Assembly (NCBI GenBank): GCA_963971425.1
Contig: OZ020525.1
Span: forward strand, 21,458,187 to 21,522,186
Direction of reading: 5' to 3'
Origin: Bryoerythrophyllum caledonicum
Taxonomy: Eukaryota > Streptophyta > Bryopsida > Pottiales > Pottiaceae
DNA: 64,000 nucleotides
Shown here: positions 20,519-32,455 of the stretch, one piece after another
How positions within the stretch are numbered: the first letter of the stretch is position 1
Layout of the letters: every line of letters starts with the position of its first letter
Notes under the pieces: model-generated
What the model saw: only the letters and a program-made list of their open reading frames with translations
Told to the model about the DNA's origin: nothing
Database searches by the model: none
Position numbers and translations under genes: made by a program

Positions 20519-21335
20519 TCACACTCGTGGAATACCCCCCTCACACTCGTGCAATGCCCTCCTCACGCTTGTGCAATACCCTCCTCACACTCGTGCAATA
20601 CCCTCCCTCACACTCATACACTCGTGGAATACCTTCTTCACACTCATGCCATACCCTCCCTCACACTCATCCACACTCGTGGAATACCTTCCTCACACTC
20701 GTGCAATACCCTCTTCACACGCATGCAATATACTCTTCACATGCGTTCAATACCCTCTTCACACTTGTGGAATATCCTCTTCACACTCGTGGAATACCCT
20801 CCTCACACTCGTGGAATACCCTCCTCATACTGGTGCAATACCCTCTTCACACTCGTGCAATACCCTCTTCACACTTGTAGAATATCCTCTTCACACTTGT
20901 GGAATACCTTCTTTACACTCATCAAATACCTCCTTCACACTCATGGAATATCCTCCTCACACTCGTAGAATACCCTCTTCACACTCATGGAATACCCTCC
21001 TCGCACTCATGCAATACCCTCTTCATACTCATGGAATACCCTCCTCCCACTCAAGCAATACCTTCTTCACACTCATGGAATACCCTCCTCGCACTCATGC
21101 AATACCCTCTTCACACTCATGGAATACCCTCCTCGCACTCAAGCAATACCCTCTTCACACTTGTGCAATACCCTCTTCATACCCGCGGAATAACCCCTTC
21201 ACACTCGTGGAATACCTCCTTCATACTCGTGCAATACCGTCTTCACACTCGTGGAATACCTCCTTCATACTCGTGCAATACCGTCTTCACACTCGTGGAA
21301 TACCCTCTTCATACTCGGGCAAGGCACACATGCAA
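20519..21335. repeat. 22-bp minisatellite, about 37 copies
   Basis: Tandem units of the type CACACTCGTGGAATACC plus CTCCT or CTCTT, with common variants (GTGCAATACC, CTCATGGAAT). Since 22 is not a multiple of 3 and the unit has no stop codon, all three plus-strand frames are open and give long false proteins. It ends about 470 bp before the RMND5 start codon. Confidence 0.92.
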
Positions 21336-21807
21336 TCCCTACTCTAAACTCACGTAATACCGTCGTCCGACCCGACGAGATCCGGCGAGATCCGGCGAGA
21401 CTGAGGACCCCAGGGCACAATGATCCATTGTAGAGAGGAAAGGTCCCCAACCGAGTAAGCGAAGGAGAATCTCGCAACAAGAGCAACAACACTCCGAGCA
21501 CTCTTCACAGAAACGGAAGCAATAGGAAGAGAACTCGTCGCGTGAACCCTTTTCTAATCTCACACACACACAATCCCAAGCTCCATTTCCTCTCTCTCAA
21601 TCCCACAACCCATAGCTCTTTTGTTTTTGTTGTTGTTGTTGTTCTTCTTCTTCTAGGTTTCCGGGTTTATCCTTGCTAGGTCTGTTGCCGGCCGATTAGA
21701 TTGCGCGGAGATCGTCGTGAATTAGGGTGATGGGGTTTGAAAGGTGAGGAATCTTGGGTGGGTTTCTTCTCTCGCGTGTTTTTCCTCTTGTTTCTAGGGC
21801 GTTCGAG

Positions 21808-23607
21808 ATGGATGTGGCGTCCATTCACGAGGCGTTTGATCGGGTGGCGAAGAAGCAGAAGCTGTGCTACACCAAGACGCAGGATGTCATCGATCGCACG
21901 TTGCACGAGGTGCAGGCCGCGGCGGTGCACTTGGACGGAGCGATGGCGGATTGCGTCCAACCCAAGGGCGTGCTCACGGATTTGCAACTCAAGCTCACCG
22001 AAATTGCCCCTTCGAGTCAGGTTAGCGTTGCCTTTTTTCGTGCAGATGTGTACTGATTTTGATCGTTCACTTGTGAAAATCTTTCCAAAGTGTGTGTGTG
22101 TTTCTGATGTTTTTTCGGTGAGCACATTCCCTTGTTCTTGTTGAGAGTACTACAGTGATTATCTAATTCAGTGCGAGATGCACTTGTTGTTGTTTGATTT
22201 GGTTACTGATCTTTTTATACAATGTGACTGTGTTCATGGATATTGTAGTACCATTATACTGGCCCTGAGGAATTCTCGCACTGAAGACTATCATCAGTGT
22301 ACTGATTTGGGAGTATTCTTTCTTATTTTTTGCAGGTAGGAGCAACGCAGAAGGAGCTGAATACGACTGTAAGCAAGTATGGGAAAATGCTGGACAAGTC
22401 GTTCAACCCGGACATAGCCAGAGCATACAGGGAGGTGGAGTTTGATAGTCATTTGATCAACCAGATCATAGGGGAGCATTTCTACCGGCTGGGGCTGTTT
22501 GAGCTCGGCGACTGCTTTGTGAAGGAGTCGCAGGAACCGAATGCCGACGCGTTGAAGGCGCCCCTGTACGAAATGTATCAGAATCTGGAGCATCTGCGTG
22601 CCAAGAATCTGGAGCCTGCATTGAACTGGGCGCGCAGGAATCGACACATCTTGGAAGCCAAGGTATGAGAAAACAGGTGAAAACTCTTATGATTTCTTTG
22701 CCTCACTGACATGCCTCTTGATTGATCTTTTTCTATTTGGTTGTGTGCAGGGGTCTTCGTTGGAGTTTCAACTACACCAACTACAGTTTGTTCATGTTCT
22801 GAGAGTGAAAGGGCGCAGTGAAGCCCTGGAGTATGCCAAAGTGTCTTTCTCCGCTTTTGCTGCGCAGCACATGTCTGACATCCAGAGGCTCATGGCTTGT
22901 CTTCTCTGGGCCAATCGACTGGAATCCTCGCCGTACAAAGACCTCCTCTCGCCATCGCACTGGGACGTGGTTGCCTTGCAATTCTCCAGGGAATGCTGTA
23001 ATCTCTTAGGCCAGGCGTATGAAAGTCCTCTCTACGTCACGCTCTCCGCCGGCTCGCAAGCCCTCTCGTCCTTGTTGAAACTCGCCACCGTCATGTCTTC
23101 CAAGAAACAGGTGAGGTCACTACTCTGCTTGTTCCTCTCCTGTAGCGTCACTCCCTCAAAATTGATCAGTGGCTCAAAACCAAATGTCTGATCGGTCCAA
23201 CAATGTACTTAGAAGAAGTGTCACTGTTGCTCTATGACACTGATTATCATTGCAAGGGAGTAATCTTCTTCTCAAGTTTATCTATTTTCTCTGGTGTTTT
23301 TAAATAGGAATCGCATCTGTTTCTAACGAGGAAGGTGGATGTGGAGTCTGTGCAGGAGTGGGCAGCTCTGAAGCAGATGCCAATTGAGATTGAGCTGGAT
23401 AAAGCATACCAGTTCCACTCCGTGTTTGCATGTCCAGTGTCGCGGGAGCAGAGCACAGCTGAGAATCCTCCAATGCTCATGAGATGCGGTCACGTCCTGT
23501 GCAAGCAATCCATTCAGAAGCTGACCAAGAGCAATTCCAGGACATTCAAATGCCCATACTGTCCACTGGAGACCACTGCTACTCAATGTAGGCAAATATA
23601 CTTCTGA
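21808..23607 (+). CDS. RMND5: RMND5/GID2-like RING E3 ubiquitin ligase subunit (four exons)
   Basis: Exons 21808-22020, 22336-22662, 22751-23110 and 23308-23607 are joined at phase-0 GT-AG introns (donors after CAG or AAG; acceptors TGCAG, TGCAG, ATAG) and give 399 residues. This matches the ~390 of plant and animal RMND5. The protein is the RING subunit of the GID/CTLH complex, which ubiquitinates targets in cytosol and nucleus. The N-terminus (MDVASIHEAFDRVAKKQKL) is typical of the family. A LisH/CTLH helical region follows (FDSHLINQIIGEHFYRLGLF, then LEPALNWA). The C-terminal degenerate RING has CPVSREQ, PPMLMRCGHVLCKQSI and FKCPYCP, and ends in CRQIYF. The in-frame ATG at 21754 is rejected because homologues start at MD. 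No disablements. This is the best host gene here. Confidence 0.95.
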
Positions 23608-25330
23608 GGTAAAGGTTGCCACTGGTTAAATTGTTGTACAGGTCCTAAGCTGAGCAGTTGTATGTATAGCTCTCAGGTTGATGCACAATGTGTACATTCA
23701 AGGGTACGTAGTAGTGCTTTCATTGATTTGATTGTTCGCAGAGCTGATCACTGAATCATAATGTCTTTTCATTGGTTTGAGTTCAAAGGGCAATCACTTT
23801 TTCTTTAAGATGAATGGTTTCTCTTCGTGACTATTGTTTGTGTTTGTCATTGGAGGATTAGTGTAGGCTTGGAATGCAATGATATGCAATGTTCATGGGA
23901 AACACCTTGGAATACAACATAATGTGTTTTGGGTAACCATGTCCTTTTAAGGACGAGTAGGATGGCCATAGCTATTTTTGGAGATTAGACGCCTTGTTGC
24001 AAGGCCGTCCGAATCAACTACACAAACATCAACTACACAAACTCCTGGGGTCCACATTTGCCTCTCTTGATTTGGTTTTAGTATGAATTGAATTGTGGTC
24101 GTGTACAATTTTGTTGTTTTCTTGGCCGGTCATAGCTGCATGTCGTCCTTAAAGGAATATATGACATTGTGAGACGGCATCATTATCTTGTGGTTAAGTT
24201 TGGTTTTTTAATAATTGCAATGGAGTGCATAGATAAGCCACCTCAACTACCCAACTTGGTTCCCTTGTGTGGGAGATAACTCAACTTCTCGGAATTGGCT
24301 ACATCTTATAAGAATATGGCCGAATGGGACCAAGAAGGTGGTACCAGCATCCACAAAGGGAGTGAAGTTGATAAAGAGCTTCTCCACTCATCTGCAAACC
24401 TAGCGGATGGCATGGGGAGTTTTGTTTATATGCCTCACCGGGATGCAAATCCGGAAGCAAACCACACCGAGCATGCTCCCAGAGGAGCTAAATATAACCC
24501 CGCCATCGTAACTGGGTCACGTCATGGATGACAGAGCTCTAAGCATGCTCATGAAGACTTGTTATACTTTGGAGTGCAAAGGACATATAGCTTGCAACAG
24601 GTATTTAACAAAATCTGGACAAAATCACTATTTGTGGACCGATTAGACTGTGAATTCTTATCGGCTGCCAGGCGATGCTTCTCTTTGTATGAAAATTTCA
24701 AACGGTCATAACTTACTCAAATTATGTCCAAATCAAGCTTATGAGGTGTTTCTTGTTATCTACATTTTTGTAGATGCCTAAAAACATCTCATATGCTCCA
24801 TTTGGATAGAAAATGAGTGAGTTAGGCACTTTAGAAGATTATTGATAAGATGCTTTGGTAGCTCTCGGCTGGCAGCCGACCACTATTTATGGACTTTCAT
24901 TTGTCCATATTTTGTAAAATATCCGTTTAGCTTTAAACTCACTACAAGTAGCATGGAATGCAGTTGCAAGTTTAAGCATTGGTGGCTAGATGTATGGTGT
25001 GTGATCGTGTATGAACGTCTTTTAATGCTCTAATGCCACATTTATAACCATTGTCAACTAATGTACTTACCCATTGTCCCCATCGAGTTAAAGGTAGTTC
25101 CAATCATTTTACTTTAGATATGTGGTATATAAAGTAAAAGTATTAAAATAAATGCCCGCCCAAAAAAACACCATGGTCCTATCGTCCAAACTTTTCCCTT
25201 AACCCCCTCCCTCCACGTGGCAATATTTGAAGGGTCTCACCCCAATATCAGAGATATTTGTTTTTGCATTTATTATAGTAAGAGATTATAAGATTGGGTT
25301 ACATGTGGAGCATGGGCGTTGTGGAGCCAT
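23608..25330. other. RMND5 3' region and intergenic sequence
   Basis: The start is presumably the RMND5 3' UTR. The open frame at 24295-24531 has no recognised similarity. Nothing else seen. Confidence 0.5.
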
Positions 25331-26165
25331 TGCGAGTGACACATTGACAAACAAATATGTGCTTTGATTATAGAGCATTTTTCCAAATTGAATTGGAGGT
25401 GTTATCAGATAAGCCTATCACTTACTCATTCTTGGATTGTGTCTTAAATTGTATTGAAGCTCTAGATGAGGTATTCATGGACAAAATAATGAACTTTCTC
25501 GGTGAATTTCTGGTGTTTTGTAAGCAAGCCATGATTGATTATCACACTACATCAATGGATCATCCAGAAGTAGATGGCTTAGCAAAGGTCATGGTGCAAA
25601 CTGTCAAAAGGGAGCTTTGGAAGTACAACTTGAAGAAAGGGCACCATCAAGATTGCGATTTGCAACTGCAATGGATAACCATGGGCTATTGCTTCAATAA
25701 ACAAGCATCTTTGGCATATTTTTCACAATATTATCTTTTGTCTGGCAGACATTTGGTCTTATCTAAGCCAATGCTGACACCATCTTAGCTAACATGGACG
25801 ATCAGGAGACGTGGGTTCATGTATGTCAGCAACGGGCGGAATTGTTCAAATGACTGATGCCTTTGGCATTGGAGAATCTCTACAATGATCACTATTGAGA
25901 TATCTTGTTATACTCCATGATATGAGAAGGAGGCTATTGGCTACAAATTTGGCGGTTTTGACGTGGAGATTATGTTTATTTGCAACAATTTGCATCGAGT
26001 GCGGTGGATGTGACATCCAAACAAATTATCTTGGAAGTTTGTGAGGTTTTGGGTTCAAGTGTATTATTCTTAGAAATTGGAGAGATGTGATGGCAAGTTA
26101 TGGAAGGATCACAATTGCACATTGTGCTACTTGCCATACATTGATGGGAGGTACACCTTGACATG
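25331..26165 (+). pseudogene. Ty3/gypsy integrase fragment
   Basis: The frame at 25357-25788 holds the end of an integrase core. FLGEF, MIDYHTTSMDHPEVDGLAK, VQTVKRELWKY and WITMGYCFNKQASLAYFSQY align by eye with the streptophyte gypsy pattern (in which DHPxADGLAE is usual). The catalytic Glu of that motif is Lys here. From 25790 to 26165 the remaining integrase C-terminus can be followed in broken frames (GDYVYLQQF, then ILEVCEVLGSSVLFLE). No LTR, RT or gag was found next to it. It is an old, isolated fossil, and the Lys substitution and stops rule out activity. Confidence 0.75.
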
Positions 26166-27480
26166 TCTCACATATCTGCATGCTTGAGATGTTGATTATG
26201 CGGTAGTGCCAAACGAGCTGCTACATGGTTATATATGACACTTCTTCTACAAGATGGCATCTGGAGTGTAATTAAACCTTTAATGCCCAAAACACTTTGC
26301 ATTGTCCAACTAGAATTTCCAAAAGGAGTAGGATGAAATTACATGAGCTTTAGCAATTTAAAATGTAAAAAACAATTAACAATGAAGCTCCCATTGCACC
26401 CGGCCTACCTCCTTTTATATCGAGGCTTTTTAATGTCTAATACTAAAAATGTTGGATAGTCATTACCCCTAAAGGATCAAGTGTCCCTTTGAGGGACAAT
26501 TTTGATTTCGGGCAGGTACTACCTAAAATTAAAAAAAAAATCTTTTGTACTAGATTGTCCCTGATAATAGCTCCAAAAGTTTGGATTTTGGATCATAGTT
26601 TGAAAGTTAGTACCACCCAAAGTTAGACATGGGGACTCCGGGCAGCTCCAAAATTTTGCTAGAAGTCTCTATTGACATTGAGATTTTCCATACATGTAGA
26701 GAATATTATCTTCCTTGAAGATGTCAAAAACAATTCTTGTCTTTAGTATAAAACAACATTTTAACTCAAGTCAATATTTTTGCACATTTCGGGCAAGCGG
26801 TAAAAAACTTCATCTTTTCTACATAAAACCTAGAGATCTTCATATTTTTCAACAACAATATGTGGTGTAAACCTTCTTATCAACCGTTTAGATTATCATT
26901 CTAACACATATTAAATTCTAAAAATAAATAAATCGTGAATTGACAATTTTTGAACCTCTGCTCCTTGACACTTGTTTTGAATATGCTACAAGCCTACACC
27001 CCTTCCCTGCCTCTAAAAATTGGTGTTTAGGGAACTCACATCATGCTTAACTCAGTGGTTATGAACCAAACCAACATTAACCAAGGATGAGAAAAGAAGA
27101 ATTAGGATTGACTATCTTGAGAACCAACAGAAACATGCCACATGTAGCCATAGCTGGAGACGCCGGCTCACTTCTTTCTGTATCCAAGTGAGGCACCAAG
27201 AGTTATTACGGTAGTAGATTGCAAAACTGACAAGTACACTAAATACTGAATATAGTGTGAACTCATTATTGATGTGGATCAACCACATTAGTTTACATCA
27301 AGCAAATGCATGTCAAGATCCAGTTGGACATTTGTTTCCAGGCAAGTGTGTGCCAGTACTGAGTAGATGCTTGGTGTCATTGATGTGGATTATGAAGAAA
27401 AGTGGAGCTAGCTGAATTTGGGGCGGATGAAGGGATCATGTGGAGTTGGGACATGTGAATGTGGGAATATGTCTAGCCTC
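26166..27480. other. Intergenic sequence
   Basis: AT-rich, no long frame, no clear repeat. Confidence 0.5.
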
Positions 27481-27483
27481 TTA

Positions 27484-27826
27484 GGGCTAGTTTACACTAA
27501 GGTGAAGAAGTGCACTGGTCGGTCAAGAATTTCAGCCCAAGACATGGTTATTTGAGGCAAGGGAGTTCTCTGGAGGCCATGTTTCTTGTCCGAGGCTTTG
27601 AGCTCGCCCAAGAAACTTGACCTCCGGAAGACCTCCCCTCCAAAAAGTGTCGCCACATTGGCAGCCATGTCATTTTTTCATCCATGCACAAAGTTTTCCA
27701 CCGGAGGACTCTTGGCCGTAGTGTAAACCCCCATCAGAGAAGAACGTCACTCTTGGCCAATCAAATTTCAGAATTCCCCTAGAATTCATGACTGGTGGAC
27801 TTCTCCACCATAATGTAAACTGGCCC
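27484..27826. mobile_element. MITE, PIF/Harbinger (Tourist)-like
   Basis: A 343-bp non-coding element with imperfect terminal inverted repeats of about 38 bp. The left end starts GGGCTAGTTTACACTAAGGT; the right end, reversed, starts GGGCCAGTTTACATTATGGT. It is flanked by a TTA duplication (27481-27483 and 27827-27829). TTA duplication and GGGC termini fit the Harbinger/Tourist class. There is no internal gene. Confidence 0.85.
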
Positions 27827-27887
27827 TTAGCGTGTCGTGTTGATATGAAGCTGTAAAAGCATGTCATGTCTTAGGGGAAATGTTGTC

Positions 27888-27938
27888 GTGTGAGCGGTGA
27901 GCAGTGAGCAGTGAGCGGCGAGTGGTGAGCGGTGAGCA
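27888..27938. repeat. 7-bp minisatellite (GTGAGCR)n
   Basis: About seven tandem copies of GTGAGCG or GTGAGCA with a few substitutions, just outside the MITE. Confidence 0.85.
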
Positions 27939-28909
27939 ATAATTTTTCTAATTTTTTTATAGTTATTTTCAAATGATTCATGTCCTATAACGGCATGGTT
28001 CGGGTGTAGTTTTGATATTGATTCAATTCAAATGTTGTAATGGCTCCTATATCTGTGGGTTTAGGACAAAAGCTTTGATTTTCACAGTATCTGTAACGCT
28101 GTATAGCATGTGCGATATATAGTAGAATTTGTAACTTGGGATCGGAACTTACCGACTTTACTGTGCCCCACATGATATAATATGATCCTCTAATAGCAAA
28201 TCGTTGCGTTCTAGAATGTGACCTGGAACCTCTTTGGACATAATCTTTATATATGGCTTATTGAACCTCTTTGGATGACCCTACCAGCTCTACAACTACA
28301 ATACCTTGCTTAAGGTAGATGGAAACATGACTAACTTTGTTCCACAGTCCTTAAGGCATAAAGTACTTTATGCATCTGCACCATCTTTAATTATTCAATT
28401 GATTTTATAAATTGTTCCCATGTTTCTTCAACATGTGGTTAGTTAGATCTACGACATAGTTAAATGGGTCCCCCTAGGGTAATTTGGGGTCAATAGTTTC
28501 AAAATAAAATTTAAATTTACTTAAAAGAACCTGCACGACCTCTGAAATTAGAATAGGGAGGTCAAAATAATGAAGGAGGGCCAACTATGTCATTAAGATG
28601 AGGAGGAGCTTTAAAAGGACTTAAAGATATATGGACTAGATTTAATTTATTTTTTAAAAGTAAAAGACGTCAAGAATTAGACAACTCTAGATGTGGAAGT
28701 AAAATTGATTGCCACCACATGCAGCTGATTGTAATATACATATTGTATCACGACATAAAAGCCAACGTCCAAGGAGAGCAAGGTTGAAAATGATAAAGGG
28801 ATCCAAGCATGAGCAATTAGTGTAACGCAAGGGATAGTAGTCATAATATGTGTTTTGTTATATCTGATGAAACAAAACACATACGTCAAATAAACACTAT
28901 ACGTTGTTA

Positions 28910-29394
28910 CTAACTCGATACGCTCCGATCTGATGATGTTGTAGAAGCATCAATATCGGCACTCACGGGCTCCGACGAATCTTCTCCACTGGACTCAATG
29001 GCTTCAATGTTCATGAATTGTAAGCCCCGATGGCACGGGGATGTTAGGCAAGTTGTACGATATTCCACTAAATGTATTGCTAGTTGGTTAGCAATTCCTT
29101 CCGCATAGGATGGAAGTTCATACGATTTTGGTGGGCTTGGATAGAACTCCAGATCAGAGAAGAATGGGCGATGAACTAGGTAGGTCAATGTGCCGCATCT
29201 ACAAGTGCCAAAATGTATAATATTAAAACAAGAAAATTGATAAGATATGAACGAAAAAGAAATTCCGTTTGAAAAGAAAACCTCTGAGCATACTCACTTA
29301 CTGAAACGAGATTTCTTCACAATCCTCTCGATGGCGATTGGTTCCCCGAATTTTGGAATTTGCCTTGAATGCCGCAATGTGGTGGAATTCTAAA
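28910..29394 (-). pseudogene. 3' part of a methyltransferase-like gene, two exons
   Basis: Minus-strand exon 29394-29302 encodes HHIAAFKANSKI. A 103-bp intron (29301-29199; donor GTAAGTGAGT, acceptor CTTGTAG) joins it in frame to exon 29198-28910, giving a Ser/Asp/Glu-rich C-terminus that ends in SSDRSVSS. The first exon matches the fragment at 63.7 kb (HHIAAFEANSKI) almost base for base over ~36 bp. I read this as the segment after motif I of a ParB/DNA-methylase-like family, where an AFEAD-like strand is expected. Everything 5' of HH is missing; the sequence changes abruptly at ~29395 to an unrelated repeat. It is therefore a truncated gene relic. The splice sites are seen directly; the family assignment is inference. 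Confidence 0.5.
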
Positions 29395-29404
29395 ATTCTA
29401 AAAT

Positions 29405-29717
29405 TCCGGCCAGTCAGAAACTCTTGTGTCTACAACAAGTCAACCCCGGTTTTATCTGTGCCCCAAAACACCAAAAGAGGGTGTTGGCATCTGTAATTCC
29501 AAATGAGGCGGGAGTGATAGGCGCTCGAATTAGAATAGAAAGTGGCTTAGCCAACAGAATCATGCAAAATTACCCTGCTGGAGTGTCCTGGCCACTCTTC
29601 CAAGCTGTTTAGTGCAACATCTCGATCGTATCGAAGTCAGTGTTTCTATTTCTGCCGATGATATTCCTGACCGTGCTATTACATATTGCAAATAACCATG
29701 CCTACTACACAGCACAA
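29405..29717 (+). repeat. Orphan copy of the glycoprotein-gene upstream region
   Basis: About 310 bp closely matching 48657-48971, the DNA directly upstream of the SPPPP glycoprotein gene. Long identical stretches include one around CATCTCGATCGTATCGAAGT. No matching coding region follows; it is abutted by another dispersed repeat at 29718. Confidence 0.88.
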
Positions 29718-29817
29718 CCTCGCGACCAGCCAACCTCGAAACCGAGGACTGGCTGGGAGAAGATCTGACCGTTGATGGCCAAGATCCAATCTCTGCCGTC
29801 CATCTCTGGTGGGGCCC
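29718..29817 (+). repeat. Dispersed hairpin-bearing repeat, copy 1
   Basis: Begins CCTCGCGACCAGCC and contains a short inverted repeat (CAGCC..CTCGA / CGAGG..GGCTG). It nearly matches the reverse complement of 46984-47082 along its length. Related ends occur at 50984 and 51317. Confidence 0.85.
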
Positions 29818-30039
29818 GGTGTTGGTGGGCTTGGAGTGCCTGCGTGGTCAGGGTTGGTGGGCATTGGGCTGCGTGGGCATGGGGGGCGGGGGGCTTGGGA
29901 CCCATGGCTGGGGTTTTGGGTGGTGTTCCAAAATCAAAGTGTTCTCCCTCTTGTTTGTCATGGCCAGGGGCAGGGGGCATGCCGAATCCCACAGAGAGTA
30001 CTATGAGGGGAGTAGTACTCTTAGGGTACTTCCCCCCAT
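29818..30039 (+). other. G-rich stretch
   Basis: Plus strand is strongly G-rich with several runs of four to six G, around 29877-29925. Open frames here are composition-driven. G-quadruplex formation is possible but not shown. Confidence 0.5.
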
Positions 30040-30390
30040 GGTGGTGGTGGTGGTGACCGCCACCACCATTTGAAAACCAGGACCATTCAAAAATTGGCAC
30101 GTGGTGATGGTCACCACTAGAGGCAATTAGTGGTGGTGACCGCCACCACCATTTGAAAACCGGGGCCATTCAAAAATTGGGAGATGGTGATGGTCACCAC
30201 CGGGGGCAATTAGTGGTGGTGACCGCCACCACCATTTGAAAATTGGGACCATTCAAAAATTGGTCGGTGGTGACGGTCACCACCGGGGGCAATTAGTGGT
30301 GGTGACCGCCACCACCATTTGAAAACCGGGACCATTCAAAAATTGAGAGATGGTGATGGTCACCACCGGGGGCAATTAGTGGTGGTGACG
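30040..30390. repeat. 83-bp tandem repeat with internal palindromes, 4 copies plus a partial
   Basis: The anchor GACCGCC recurs at 30055, 30138, 30221 and 30304, exactly 83 bp apart, with a partial fifth unit. Each unit holds two near-palindromes, GGTGGTGACCGCCACCACC and GGTGATGGTCACCACC. It lies directly 5' of the MULE remains. Confidence 0.92.
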
Positions 30391-30561
30391 TAATCACTAA
30401 GAAATTTTGAAATCATATTCTAATATATTTGTGTGTTGGTTGTGTAGACAAAATAAGGAATAATTGGATACAAGTGATGGCATAAAGTTAATAGGCAAAG
30501 GGTTGAAAATGATGGCGGAATTGGATGAGTTTTTGAGGTTCTAAACCTTGATGATCTTTTA

Positions 30562-32424
30562 TTGGACAATGAAATATCGTTTGATTTTCCACGTTTAGAA
30601 AGCGATGGAGAAGAAGACTATGTTGATGAAGTAGATGGGAATTCAGGAGCCAAGCTTGGACCCTTTTCTATTTTTACATACTACATATCATTCTTTCAAG
30701 CGAGAGTTGGCAAATTACCTTGTAAATTGGAGCAGGGGGAGGGTGGAACTATCGGTGGATACTATTATTGCTTTAGACGAGAATTTTGTCCGTCAAGAGC
30801 AAGTTCCAATGGAAACATGGCAGAAATCCATTTTAAAGAAATGGGGAGTGTATGGAAGGAATTTTGGGGTACGAACACTTGTAAGTGGCGAGGAACGTTT
30901 CTCCAATAAAAATGTGTCACATCTCAATGTTCCATATATTGATGAATGACCTTTGATTGTAAAGGTCGCGCACCATGGAGGGGGGGTTCATTTGACATAC
31001 AAAGACACAATTTCAAGGATTGGAGAATTGGGATGGCTTGTGGGTACACAATTGAATGGCATTCCAAAGCCATTCATTGTTAAAGGTTATTGAATCTTGT
31101 GCACGGTGTCAAATTCGAGAACAAGGTTAAAGAAGAACAGTTTGACGTTATCGACAGTACCCCGAGAGGTATGCAATGCCATTGGCCGAATTGAAGGCAT
31201 TCATGAATAATTTGGCGGCCCAATATGAGGTGGTTTCAAAACCCATTCATAGATATAAAAGAGTGGCATCTTATCCTCATGAAATGATGATTTTTGTATG
31301 TCACCGGGGACGTAAATTCCAAGGCAAAACAACTTGCTATGATGACGAAGGTGGTAGAGTGCAGCAATGCTCTACTGCAAAATATGTGGATTTTAAATTT
31401 TGTGTGAGGATTTTACAACCTATTGAAGAAGGACAAGATGTTGAAGTTCATGTGAATGCCGAGCATAATGGTCATGAACCGGGATCCAAGACGGATAGTT
31501 GTTTTTTACCCATTCATGAAAGTGCAATAGGTAATTGTACCGAGATGTTAAGTAATTTGAATAACATCCAATGTGCCTTGATTCATTCCAAAAGGTGTGA
31601 AGAAATTTTATGACATGCAGCTCCATTGCATGAACAAAAAACATATCGTTTCTTTTTAGATGCTAAAGAAGCCTCAAATTTGTCGTATAAGCTACTGATG
31701 GAAGAAAGAGGCGGCGGTGATGACTATGATAAGGTTGTAGAGACAGTTCCAAAACGGGTAGAGAAGATAAAAATGATCTTTTTTCAAGCATATGATCCTA
31801 TGAACCCAGATCCTAATAAGCGGCCGTTTGTATTAGTAATTCAAACGGAGGAAATGGTAGAAAGGGCAAAGACTATCACCCCTAATTCAGCATGGGTGAT
31901 AGATTCCACTTTCAAAACAAACCAATGGGGCATGCCATTGTTTGCGCGGGTGTGCCCTAATAGAAGCGATTTGGGCATGCCCGTATTTCTCATGCTATGT
32001 AGTAATGACAACAACAGTGGCCAAGTGCAAACGGCGTTGTGGCTCACTATGAAGGCTGTGTTTCGAAACATGGACGATATCCGACCAAATGCGATTGTGA
32101 TTGACAAGGACAAAATTTCAATGAATGCTATTAAAAGAGCAATTCAAGAAGATGTTTGATGTTGGCAAAACCAAGAAATTGGTGGAATCCAAACAAAATA
32201 TCAACTCTTACTGTGTTGGTTCCATGCAAAGAAAGCATGGGTGGAACATTTGTTGTTTAAATTGCCCGAATCAGAGCGCAATGATTTGTACAAGAAAATG
32301 TCTGGTATGTTGGAGGCGGTTACCAAGGACGACTTAAACACAGCATATGAAAGGTTCAAGACAAAGTATGCCGCTCACAGCGGTGTATTAAAGTATGTTG
32401 ATAAGGGTTGGACAGGTAACAATA
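30562..32424 (+). pseudogene. MULE (Mutator-like) transposase gene, 5' part, split by insertion
   Basis: Broken frames read in order give an acidic N-terminus, a Cys/His-containing region, and an MULE transposase core. The first catalytic Asp is in WVIDSTFKTNQWGMPLF (about 31902) and the second in IVIDKDKISMNAI (about 32104). In-frame TGA codons at 30947-30949, 31611-31613 and 32157-32159 and frameshifts near 30700 and 31090-31176 kill it. The frame stops at 32424 where the inverted repeat of a large insert begins, and resumes at 44709 with the third catalytic residue (Glu of NTTNLVER) and the SWIM finger. MULE transposases bind their terminal repeats and cut and paste the element. Its own ends were not found. 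Confidence 0.85.
32421..32424. repeat. Target-site duplication (AATA), left
   Basis: AATA here and at 44709-44712 flank the inverted repeats. An equally good reading shifts the boundary by one base, giving a TAA duplication. Removing the insert plus one copy restores the MULE frame in either case. Confidence 0.7.
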
Positions 32425-32455
32425 AACACGCAATTAAGCAATTATGCACTTGGCC
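32425..32455. repeat. Left terminal inverted repeat, 31 bp
   Basis: Exact reverse complement of 44678-44708. Its inner end overlaps a perfect 16-bp palindrome, GCACTTGGCCAAGTGC (32446-32461). Confidence 0.95.

Noticed and set aside
20445-21347. Long plus-strand frames (up to 300 codons) in His/Ser/Thr/Pro-rich sequence
   Set aside because: They are three-frame readings of a stop-free 22-bp minisatellite, with no start context or domain.
30040-30390. Regular direct repeats as a CRISPR array
   Set aside because: The whole 83-bp unit is repeated, with no unique spacers, in a eukaryotic genome.
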